64,000 nt of DNA, taken from the NCBI RefSeq assembly GCF_025024155.1, contig NW_026251750.1:1-64000 (forward strand). The letters run 5' to 3'. Both the position numbers and the translations under genes were made by a program. Below are positions 12,898-22,624 of this stretch, piece after piece; the first letter of the stretch is position 1; each line of letters begins with the position of its first letter. Origin of the DNA: Gamsiella multidivaricata. Taxonomy: Eukaryota > Mortierellomycota > Mortierellomycetes > Mortierellales > Mortierellaceae. Below the pieces are notes generated by a model. That model did not search any database and was not told the DNA's origin. It saw only the letters and a program-made list of their open reading frames with translations.

Positions 12898-13480
12898 CTA
12901 TTTTGGAACACAATCTTCTGACCGTCCATCAGACTCAATTCCTTGTGCCTGTTTGAGAACGGCCAACTGACATCTTTGTCCCGCCTGGACAGTATTGAGG
13001 CCCTTCACCTCAAGCAAGGTCTTCCTTACTCCTACAATTGTGGTCTGGGAGTACTCGAGCGTACATTTCCTCTTCTTTGTTGAGCTAGCGGCAATGACGA
13101 TCTCCGATATCATGTTTTTTAGATCGGCCTCAAGATCCTGAAGCTCCTGCTCTTGTTCTTTTTCTTTGGCTATTCTTTTCTGTTCCGCCTTCTCTGCCCT
13201 TTGCCTGTGAAGTAGAAGAAGGATTGCTGGTGGGAGGGTTTGCTCCAAAGACGACGGAAGTGTTGAATCAGGTGAAGGATCAAAATCATTCTGGTCGGCC
13301 TGTACTTGTAAGTAGTCAACTTCGTAAGGCTCTCCTTGATAAGAAATCTTCATGCCCTTATAGACCTTTGCGGTTAAATACATATGTTTGTACGGCGCCT
13401 GATGTTGAGCATAATAGTTGCAGCGACAGGCAGCAATGATGGCGAATTCTTCGTCTGTACGGACGTCATATGTAAGACTT
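12898..13480 (-). pseudogene. MULE transposase remnant (SWIM-finger tail)
   Basis: About 190 codons homologous to the C-terminal end of the MULE transposase at 24.6-25.0 kb. It begins in mid-protein with a degenerate SWIM zinc finger: CRCNYY, then APYKHMYL, where the third ligand cysteine of the CxC...CxH signature is Tyr (the other copy has PCKHMYL). After this come the shared KISY-type strand, a Glu/Lys/Gln-rich probable coiled coil around residues 65-100 of the 161-residue ORF that starts at 13383, and a KKRKCTL segment that aligns with KKKCTLL in the other copy. The DDE catalytic core is missing, so the gene is 5'-deleted. It stands divergent to the nuclease gene starting at 13987. Confidence 0.7.
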
Positions 13481-13986
13481 GTGAGTGAGCGAGGAACAAC
13501 GAGGTGAAAACGAGGGGAGACGAGTGAACAAGGTGAGTGAACAAAGACGAATGTGTGAAGACAATTGTTTATTGGCTAGACTGTTGTGATCATATGAACT
13601 GTGGTCCAACTACATAGTCTGTCCTTCCTTATATACATCAGATGAATAAAGGTCCTGATTAGTAATCCATGGTTCTAGACGTTTCGGTGCTGCCTTTGCT
13701 CATCTTTACATCATGGAGCTTTCTGTGATGAGGGCGACGTTGATCTAATCTAAGACGCGTCTAGCGTCACATGACAATACCAATCAGAGTTAAACTCTGA
13801 CATGAACCCACGCGTTACAGCACTGATCACTCGTTTTCCTTCCTTACTTTAAACCTCATAACCTCATCGTCTTTGCAGATTCCCGACATCCGACTTCTTT
13901 TCCATTGAATCGATCACATTACTTCAGCTAAACACTACACATTCGACAGCAGTTCTCTCATCGCACCACTCGACGTACAGGAAGTG
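13481..13986. promoter_or_regulatory. Divergent region between MULE remnant and nuclease gene
   Basis: 500 bp with no coding signal. 13490-13550 has repeated GTGAGTGA-like and ACGAGG-like motifs. A promoter for the plus-strand gene is expected here; TTATATA at 13630 and the A/C-rich leader before the ATG at 13987 are compatible with one. Also present may be the scar of the deleted 5' part of the MULE gene. Confidence 0.35.
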
Positions 13987-16900
13987 ATGGGTCTTAAAGG
14001 CTGGTACGCCTTTCTTCGTAAGAAGGGTTACCAACCCTCTGTACTTTACCCATCAGCCGCGTCAACAACCTCGAGCACCGCCACCAGAAGAGTCGACCTT
14101 CTCTCTCGCTTTTCAGTCATCAGGAATGCTTATACACGAAACTCCATCGAGGTGGCCCATACGATCCTAGAGCTGGATGCCATGCGGTTCGGGACCAAGG
14201 AAAACATCATTATCTACGTCGACGGAGTCCAGGCAGAGGAGAAGGAGTTCACTGCTCAGATCCGCCAAGAAGCTCGGGAGAAGACCACTAAGCGATGCAA
14301 AGAAAGTGTGGATGAACTACAAAGACGGATCGATAACAACCTCAAGGTCCGTAAGCGACACTTTGCCGATGCCTGGACCAGCCTTGCGTCCTCCTTCTAT
14401 TGGTCCCTGCCCATCCGTGATGCATTTGTCAAGTATATGCAGGACGAGGGGTGGAACATTCAGCGATGCGAGACGGAAGCTGATGTTGTGATCGCTCGAG
14501 ATTGCAGATCTGACGATATTGTCGTGTCTGCGGACAGCGATATGCTCGCGTACCCATCCGTGTCAACCCTGTGGCGCCCGATTTCAAAGAACTTGATTCT
14601 GATCTACAAGATACCGGATATCTGTGAGGTTCTCGGTGTGTCCAGGATCCAACTCACGACCCTCGCTGTTGCATCCAACAACGACTACGGGAAAAATATC
14701 TACTCTCTTGGACCGGCGACCAACTTTTCGATTATCAAGACGATCAAGAAACAAGGTAAATATCAATGATCAGAGTATTAAGGAGCGAGGCTGAACCATT
14801 TAACTAATATATATATTTTTCTACTTTTTTTTACCCTATTTTTGCAGATGTGCGACAGACGGTGAATGCATATTTGGAAGACTCCAAGGTCGTTTTAAAA
14901 AGCACAGGCAACAGAACACTTGAACTTGCACTCAGAGCCTTTGTTGATCTCCAACAGACGCCTGTCAGTGATCCTCGTCCTTTGTCCAACGTCTCGTCCT
15001 ACAGTGAGCTTTACAAACGACTCAAGGATCTTTGTGCCATGTACCAGGAGAACAAGGATTTTCGCGCACAACTGCAACCAAGATATGCTATATTTCTATT
15101 CAATACCGCACGGCATTTAGGACTTGGCATCGGTAATCGTCTCACAGCTCACCTTACTTATTGTTTTGATGTCAATAGTACTCGCAAGGATCAGATCATC
15201 CGCCTCCGCTCCTCGCATTCTTCCATTCGATATAGGACAGTTGAGTCTCCAGCTATGTTGAGCCTGGCCTTGGGTCGCGCTTACCACAGCCGCCATCACC
15301 GCAACCATCCTCAGCACAATCACAACAACCTGCACCGAATCTGCAGGATAACTCTCCGATCACATTACCATCTCAGGAGTCAAACGGTCACCCGCCGCTT
15401 CCAAGGACGCAATTCCCACGAAATCGCCATCGTTACTCATTCAAGACGAGGACAGGGGCAACAAACCTCCACCCCCAGTCGAGATGAAGCTCTACAAGTT
15501 CAAGCCTTACAGGGAGCCTGAAGCAAAAGATGAGCTTGAGCCCTCCAGCGACGAGCCCAAGCCCAAGCCCAAGCCCAAGCCCAAACTCAAAACGTTGTCC
15601 GATTCGAGTGCAGCCACCCGCAAGCTCGCTATTACACGGTTATTACAATACCAGCACCCAACGTCTACTTTGAACGTCGGTACTCTATCCGCTAACCTCA
15701 GACGAGCTCTGCCAAACGACGGTACCGTTCAACAGGAAGTTGCCCTCTGTATCCGAAACGCTGTGCGCGAGGCTGCCAGGATCAAACGACAAGGTCAACG
15801 AGTAATTGGGAAGTTTGTCGAGCATGTGAACAAGCATGGACCGGGTCCCAACGATCGTCGATTCATGGATTTCCTTTGTCCTCGAGTCTCCATGAAGGAC
15901 GCGAAAAAGCTGGATGATGATTGTGCTGCAGAGGACGACGATGAGGATGGTGGTGACATGAACCAGAAATCCAAGGATGGCAAAGGCTCTGAGCAGTTCT
16001 TGTTCCTCTAGAGCTTTCTGTCTACTCTGGGAACTACCCCCGAAAAAGTGGTACCGGTCAGAAGGTCAACGATTTCATTGATCGCCTCAAGGATCTCGGA
16101 CTGTACGCCCCACCACGTCCTCGGGCCGCTCTCAACGAGACACACTCCCTTCTCACCAACAGAGTTACTCCTATCGGTGGCGTTGCAGCTCAAGGTCGAA
16201 CTCAAAAAAATGTACCGTAATGGGACCTGTGAGCTGCATAATAAGGTATGAGTTGAGGGCACTACTGGTCATCTTAATGTACATCAAACCGATACCTATC
16301 ATGCCTCTCATTTATTATTTTTTATCTTCTCAATTATAGCTCCAGAAAAGAAAAAAGAAGGGGCTGCTGGTATCCGATGTTAATGTGGAGATCCAAGAGG
16401 AAGTATCTGCTATTGAAAACTACCTCGCGATCAACAAATTAAGTCCAAACCCTCGTAGGATCATCCCCATGTCGACGGCGAAGCAACCTTTTGTCAGTTT
16501 CACGGAGCGACAACTAGCCATGTTCTTTTTCAACCGCGGAGGCGCACTGAGGGCACGGGTTCAGGAACTGGTCGGTACCGTCTGCACATCCATGCAGGAT
16601 GTTGAGGAGTGGATAGGAGAAAAAGAACCAGGCTTTCTCATCAAGCACCTCACCGTCGATATCGATCCCGAAGACCTGACCAGTCGCCAGAGAGGCAAGG
16701 CTGGACACCGTGCTGCGATCAAGTTGTTATCCCTTGATGATTTCGAGACCCACTTGCAGATGCTGGACGATCCAGAGTTCAGACCGGAGACCTATGCCCG
16801 CAAAGGATATTTTCTCAGGGGTCTTTACGAACTGACGGATTCACTATGCAGCTCCTGTGTTCCAAGGTCAGGGAACTTCTGTCAGTCAAATACAAACGGT

Positions 16901-18045
16901 TGCCCGACGATCGCCTACCTCCTCGATTGACTTCAACACTTCACGGTACCAGTGATTTTTTGACGGAGATCCGAAACATTGTCCGAACCAAAGACGATGT
17001 GGCGAGACTTTGGCCTAGTGTCGATCCTAAAGATATCAAGATCCTCACCTTTGATGCAGGACAAGCTTTTGTCGTCGGAGCATACGCACATCTTCCACAA
17101 TCGGGCAAAGACAAGGATCCAGTGCAAGGAGCCCCTCCGTCCTTCAAAGACTCATTCCCTATTACCTCTTCCTCGACAACAACACCACAGGATGTTATGC
17201 AGAGACTCACTTTGGAACAACAAGCGACCACCACGCCACCAACAATGATAGGGCTCACGAAAGCCATAGAACTCACGAAAGCCCACCACCATAATCTTGC
17301 TGTCAACCAAAAAGCGGTGATGCAGCCTGTGTTCCGATACAGACGGTGGCTTGAGGACGAGAAGCAGTTGATTCCAGCGGGTCAATCAGACTCCATCGCG
17401 GACATCGAGTCCTGTCCTCCTCCTATTCGAGGTCCAGAGGCGAGCGTCACCAATTACATCGAGATGCTTGAACAAGTCGAGGACCGACTGTTGGACTTTT
17501 ATAATGGTAACAATAATCGGTTCAACAAACACACTTGGGATATGAAGCGAGCCAAGCACATCGAGTACCAGGCTATTGCCAACAGCCTACTCCGGATTGT
17601 TGGTGGCAGCATCGGTGAGCGCTGCAAGGATGACAATCCTGTGTTGATCGGTGTGGGCCTCGGTCAGTTCGGAAGCTCCAGTCGACTGTCATCTCTGCAC
17701 TCTTCATTTTTGTCGTATTTCGTCCCATTGGTAAGCAAATTCTTCACCATGTACCATCGAGAATGTCTTCAGAGGAGTGAGCGCCAATGAATAACATATT
17801 TTGTTATTTTATTTAGGCTCGGTCTCTCAGATACATTGTGGTGGGTCTCAACGAGTTTTATACGTCCGGATTGCCACCGGTTTGTGGCCCAAGTCACCCT
17901 TCGAGAACTCTTCTGCCCCCATTGTGAACGGTATCGCCACAGAGATGTGATGGCGGCCGAAAACATGTCCAACATTGCCCGAGAGTACCTATTGCACCAG
18001 GAACGACCACTCTATCTTCACCCCGTCACGGCAGATGGTAGATAA
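13987..18045 (+). pseudogene. XPG/FEN1-like plus Fanzor/TnpB-like nuclease fusion, copy 1 (decayed)
   Basis: Exons by comparison with copy 2: 13987..14755, 14848..15082, 15179..about 16250, 16340..17730 and 17817..18045. Exon 1 (256 residues, intact) is an XPG/FEN1-type nuclease: MGLKGW start, then acidic residues D37, D79 (YVDG), E162 and E164 (ETEAD), D183 and D185 (ADSD) and D233 (NNDYGKNIYSLGP), matching the seven metal ligands of FEN1. A basic/Pro-Lys repeat and acidic linker follow. The last two exons resemble TnpB/Fanzor: RuvC-I aspartate in TFDAGQ (codon at 17053), a GVGLGQF strand, the Glu of GLNE before the zinc ribbon, CPHC at 17914-17925 and the RuvC-III aspartate in HRDVMAAEN. 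Frame breaks occur near 15265, 15455, 16014, 16835 and 17865; the first ribbon CxxC has lost one Cys (RPDC). The in-frame TAA at 18043 is followed by 33 more codons to 18147, including SKKRRK. Confidence 0.75.
15083..15178 (+). other. Intron of copy 1 with mutated donor (AT...AG)
   Basis: Copy 2 splices the equivalent site with a normal donor (AG then GTAATA). In copy 1 the donor reads AG then ATATGC, and the acceptor is a normal ...CAATAG. The exons on both sides align with copy 2 (RSSTSKEQ versus PSTRKDQ), so this is an intron whose first G has become A. The intron happens to be open in frame, so retention would simply add 32 codons. Confidence 0.55.
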
Positions 18046-18210
18046 CCATGGATGGAGTCAAGAAGTCCAGGGCAAGAGATGGCCGAAGGGGCGATTGTTG
18101 GAACCAGCGCCACTAATAGCAAAAAAAGAAGAAAGATGGAACTTTAGCATTTTGTGTGTACGGCCACACACACGCGCGTGCTGATTACAGGGGGCGTTGA
18201 TGAATTTACA
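18046..18210 (+). other. 3' region of copy 1: tail with nuclear-localisation-like motif, then hairpin
   Basis: 18046-18147 continues the reading frame after the TAA and ends with SKKRRKMEL and a TAG; this looks like the original C-terminus, cut by a nonsense mutation. Right after it, 18153-18172 forms a hairpin with a 7-bp perfect stem (TGTGTGT / ACACACA) and loop ACGGCC. In Fanzor and TnpB elements the guide (omega) RNA is encoded at this place, between the end of the ORF and the transposon end. That function is only a suggestion here. Confidence 0.4.
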
Positions 18211-18239
18211 ATGACGTAGATAGCGCCTAGATAGTCCTG
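18211..18239 (-). repeat. Right terminal inverted repeat of composite element unit 1
   Basis: Reverse complement matches 12792-12820 at 23 of 29 positions, with the cores TCTAGGCG and TACGTCAT conserved. It ends within about 20 bp of the point where the C-terminal homology of copy 2 breaks off (18243-18258). Confidence 0.6.
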
Positions 18240-18242
18240 TTT

Positions 18243-21200
18243 TCATGACAAAATTACAGGGTACCCGCCGTCTGCCGTCCTGGGCTGTAGGTAAAGAGGT
18301 CTCTTCTGGTCCGGATATATTGTGCCTTTCACATAAAATTGTGCCCGATTAAAATTGTTAGGCGGGGTGGGTGTCAAGGGACAAAAGCTAACACTTGATA
18401 TTTTGGTGCAAAATAAAAGATCCAAAACATCGAGGATTAGTTTTGTCATGGCTTAAGAACTCAGGTGTTATTTCTTGTGGCCCATAACATGAACTTTTGG
18501 CCCGTTTTTTGACCCTAGGCTAAAAATTTTGTCCTGAGCTCAGTGAGCAATTTTATATGAAAGGCACAATATTCTCCGCGGCCATGACGTCCCTGTGGTG
18601 ACACCTCTTGCAGTGGATGCAGTAAAATTGGCGGATGTTCACCTGGGCCACAAAGTTTTCGCAATCGGGGCACTTTTTCGAAGTGTAGTATCCGTTTAGT
18701 CCAACTACGATATAGCCCAACGACCGCACCTTGATAAAAATAAAGGAATAAACGTGTTATCACCATGTGCAGATATCAAACGTTAGAACTCTTTGCGATG
18801 GTGGCAAACGGCATACGTACCAACGGGATAAGTATGCCAAAAATGAAGAATGGAGCGATGACAGGCGCCCGGTGCTCTTGAATCGTCCAAGACCCACTCC
18901 GATTAACACTGGATTTGCAGGGTTCCGATGTCGGCCGATGCTTCCGCCTAAGATACCGAGCAGACTCGCTGCAATAGCCTGGTATTCCGCTTGCTTGGCC
19001 CTCTCCATGTCCAAAGCATGCTTCTTGAATCGATTCTTTTTCCCGTTGTAAAACTCGGAGAGCCGCTCCTCGACCTTCTCCAGCTCCTTAACGTAATCAA
19101 AGAGATTGGCTCCTGGACCTCGGAGGGGTGGAAGTTGGGATTCGATATGGGCAATCAATTCTTTCTGCTTGTCGGGAGTCGCTTCCTTTTCTCCTTCTAG
19201 CCGTGGTTGGGATTCGGTTTGAGCAATCGACTCTATTTGCTTGTCGGGAGTCGCTTCCTTTTCTCCTTTTAACCACCTCCTGTACCGGAACACTGGTTGG
19301 AGTACCGCCTTTTGGTTGACGGTGAGGTTATAGTGAGCATCTGGATCTTCCGGTAGATATGCATATGCACCCACCACAAACGCTTGTCTAGCATTGAGCG
19401 TGAGGATCTTGATATCGTGAGGGTCGATCTCGGGCCACAACCATGCAACATCCTCCTTGGTCTGGATAACATGCCGAATTTCCTGCAAATAGTAGTCCAC
19501 CCCTCCGACCGTGGACGTGATCCGTGGTGGCAGGCGATCCGCCGGCAGTCTCCTGTACCGCACACATTGCAGTTCCCTCAACTTGAAGCCGAGCAGATAC
19601 AGTTCAAAACCATCCGTCAGCAACGAGCCCCTTGAAATATACCCTTTCTCGGCATATTCTCCTGGCTGGAATCCGGGCTCCTCCAACTTTTGCAAGTGGC
19701 TCCTGAGAGCATCGAGGGACCACAACTTGATCGCAGCTCGATGACCAGCCTTTCCTTTCTGGCGACTCGTCAAATTCTGTGGATCGATATCGGCGACAAA
19801 GTGTTTGAACAAGAAACCTGGCTCCTTTGCGCCTATCCACCATTGTATCCCTGGTATAGTAGCGAGGCCTCCATCTTTGGACACCAGCTCCACAAGCCTC
19901 TCCTTCAGCTTTCCTCCACTCTTGAAGTAAAATCCAGCCAACTCCCTCTCGGTAAATCCGATGTAGGGTTGCTTCGACGTAGTCATGGGCGCAATCCCTC
20001 GGGGGTTCTGGGTCAATTTGTTCAGCGCGACGTAGTTTTCAACTGCTGATATATCACCCCGAATCTGAATTTCCTCGTTAGACCTCTTCAGCAACCCCTT
20101 GCTCGCCCTCTTCTTCAGCTGCAATTAAAGAGAATGAAAAGAATTAGCGATACATTTATTAGGATTCCTGAACATCTGCGTTGATGACATGGCACCTCAA
20201 CTCTTACCGTCTTGTGTAGATCACAAGTTCCCTTCTTATACATCCTTTTTAGCTCGGCTTTCAACTGTCCGACTACAGATCGCACCAGGTCCTTGGGAGT
20301 AAATGGCAGAGTTTTGTTTATCTCTGACCAAGTCCGCGGTGGAGTGTACAGATCAAGACCTTCAAGACGAGAGATGAACGCATCGACCTTGATCCCGATA
20401 CCAGCAGATTTCGGGAAGTTGCCGGAGTACAGGTGTGTTAAAAAGTTCGAAAGGAACTGCCGCTGCTCCTTGTCATCCTTGCCTGATCCTTCCAGATCTG
20501 TGTCGTCCTCATCGCCATCATCCTCTTCGTCATCGTCCTCCCCCATAACGCTAACAATCTCGTCCCTGTCCTCGTCATCCTCCATAGCATCATCGGCATC
20601 ATCCTTGACATCCTTCATACTGACTCTCGGACAGAGAAGATCCAAAAACTTCCGCTCCTCGGCATCCAGGCTTTCAAGTCCTTTCTTGACCAAGTGTTCG
20701 ATGTACTCCCCGATCAACCTCTGGCACTGGCGCTTGATGCGTGCCGCTTCGCTCGGAGCCTTCTGATGGATAGCCATCACCTCTTGTTGCAGACCGTCTT
20801 GATTCGGAAGTGCGCGCTTGACATTGGCCAATAAAGTACCAAGATACAAAGAGGTCGTCGGGTGCTGATAGGTCATTAACCGAGTGATTGTTAGTTTCTC
20901 CTTCGTCACTGCCGATGTCGACAGTGATTTCGGCTTGGGCTTGGGTTTCGGCTTGGGTTTCGGCTTGGGTTTGGGATTCTCAGGCTTGTGTTCCGGTTCC
21001 TTGTAAGGCTTAGCGACAAATTGCTTCATCTTGGGTGGGGGTGGTCGCTTCTGAGCCTGAGTCCTCTCTCGTCGTTTAAACGAGTGCCGATGACGATGCT
21101 GGGGAATACGAGTCCGTGACAAGGGAGGATGACCAGCTTGCTCTTGAGGAGAAGAGGAACCTTGGGTGGTCAAGGCGAGCTGCTGCGATTGTGCTCCTGG

Positions 21201-22536
21201 AACTGGTTGGGCAAGGGGAGGGGGCTGAACGGCCTGCCGAGGAGTCTTGATATATGCATTAGAGTGTTTTGGTGCTGGCGACTCAACCGTTTCGAAACGA
21301 TTTGGGGCCTGAGATGATCTTAGACGCACAATCTGTTCCTTGGAGGTGCTACTTATATTGAACAAAAACAAAAATGGTTAGTTAAACTAGTCGTTAATGA
21401 TGCCTAGTAGAGAGCAACATGCACCCCCAATCAGAAAAAAATAAATATTACCTCCTCTCGGGCGGGCGGCTTTTCTTGAGTTGCTCGTGTCGGGAACGAA
21501 GGTCTCGGAACCTCTTACGGAGATCATTGAATGAGAGGCCAGGTGTAGAGGCGTTTTGGGGGTCGACAAGAGTCTGCTTCTTGTCCACAAAGACTCGCAG
21601 AGCGACATCGAATGTCTCGCCTGTTGTGTTCTTGGTCGAGACTGTAATGTGGCCCAAGTATGCAGTTACGATGGACTCTGTGTCTACGAGAAAAAAAAAT
21701 ATAAAAAATAAGAGCATATTCTATTGACGTATCCCAAGACCACAAATCATAATCATTTACGTTTCACTTGAGTGTTACCCTGCGCATTGAGACTCTTGAT
21801 GATGGACTAGTTTGTGGCCGGGCCGAGCGAATAGATGTTCTTGTTGTAGTCATTCGATGATACCACGGCGAGGGCAGTGAGATGATCTCGAGACAATCCA
21901 AGTTGCTGACAAACATCCGCGAGCTTGTATACCAGGACAAGGTATTTCGAAATGGGACGCCACAGAGTACAGACGGAAACATAGGCCAACATATCAGATG
22001 ACGATATCATCGGGTCCGCAATCAGTGGCAATCACAAGATCCGCTTCCGTATCGCAGATCCGTACTGTCCAGCCAGCTTGTTTCATGTATGTGAGGAATG
22101 CTTGGCGGTTAGGCGATGTCCAGTAGAATGTAGCGGCCAGACTGGTCCTGACATCGGTGAAATGGCGCTTCCGCGGTTTGAGGTTGTTGTTGATGTGCCG
22201 TTCGAGCTCGTCCAGGCTTTTCGTGCATTGGACAGTTGCCTTTTCCCGAGAAGCCCTGCGAATCTCGGCTGTGTGCTGCTTCTCGACAGCTTGTCCTCCA
22301 TCGACGTATAGAACCAGGTTCGACCTGGGGCCAAAGCGCATCAAATGTTGTCCAAGGATCGCATGAGCCCGTTCGGGAGTATTGTAGGAATAGGTGTTCC
22401 TGATCACGGAATAAAAGGACAAGACATCGATTCGACCTTTTCGAATGCCCATGGCCGTCTCCATCGTCGATACGTGGATGACCGAAGGATCATAACCATT
22501 CCGACGGATGAATGGGAACCAGTCTTTTAGACCCAT
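18243..22536 (-). pseudogene. XPG/FEN1-like plus Fanzor/TnpB-like nuclease fusion, copy 2 (decayed)
   Basis: Same domain order and intron positions as copy 1, on the opposite strand, ATG at 22536. Parts: XPG domain 22536-21775; second exon about 21695-21450; linker exon 21363-20207 (Pro/Gln-rich, a KPKPKP tract, a long Asp/Glu block); N-terminal lobe and RuvC exon 20119-18810; final exon with zinc ribbon from 18730. Here the ribbon is good (CPDC...CIHC) and HHRDVMAAEN is present. Lesions hit catalytic sites: an 11-bp deletion near 22005 removes the ADSD metal ligands, E162 is Asp, a TAG replaces Phe after GPATN near 21809, the RuvC-I aspartate is Asn (TLNARQ), the Glu of GLNE is Gly, and one base is missing near 18825. 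A MITE splits the C-terminus and the tail after TADGGYP is lost. The two large exon ORFs (418 and 454 residues) are otherwise open. Confidence 0.75.
18319..18570. mobile_element. Small MITE in the zinc-ribbon exon of copy 2
   Basis: About 250 bp, non-coding, with terminal inverted repeats of about 22 bp that differ at one position. Each end begins TTGTGCCTTTCA, and both continue with ATAAAATTG. If the repeat starts at TTGTG it is flanked by TA on both sides, as for Tc1/mariner-type MITEs. Left of it the coding sequence of copy 2 resumes (RPLYLQP); right of it ends HHRDVMAAEN. Eight to ten codons of the gene are missing across the site. Confidence 0.75.
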
Positions 22537-22624
22537 TGTTGTTTTACATCGGCAGTGCAGAGTAGGGAAGGGTGGAAGGACTGAATGAGAAGCAAGAGAG
22601 TATGCCCCAGCCAAGGGCATCATT

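Larger units (their letters stand above)
12792..18239. mobile_element. Composite MULE element, unit 1, carrying an XPG-Fanzor-like nuclease gene
   Basis: About 5.4 kb bounded by 29-bp imperfect inverted repeats. In order: TIR, MULE transposase tail on the minus strand, a possible divergent promoter, the XPG-Fanzor-like nuclease pseudogene on the plus strand, a short 3' region with a hairpin, TIR. The transposase is reduced to its C-terminal SWIM-finger end, so this copy could not move itself. Unit 2 has the same gene pair in mirror orientation. MULEs normally make 8-11 bp target duplications; none is evident, as might be expected if the copy is old. The boundaries are my inference from the inverted repeat alone. 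Confidence 0.6.
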
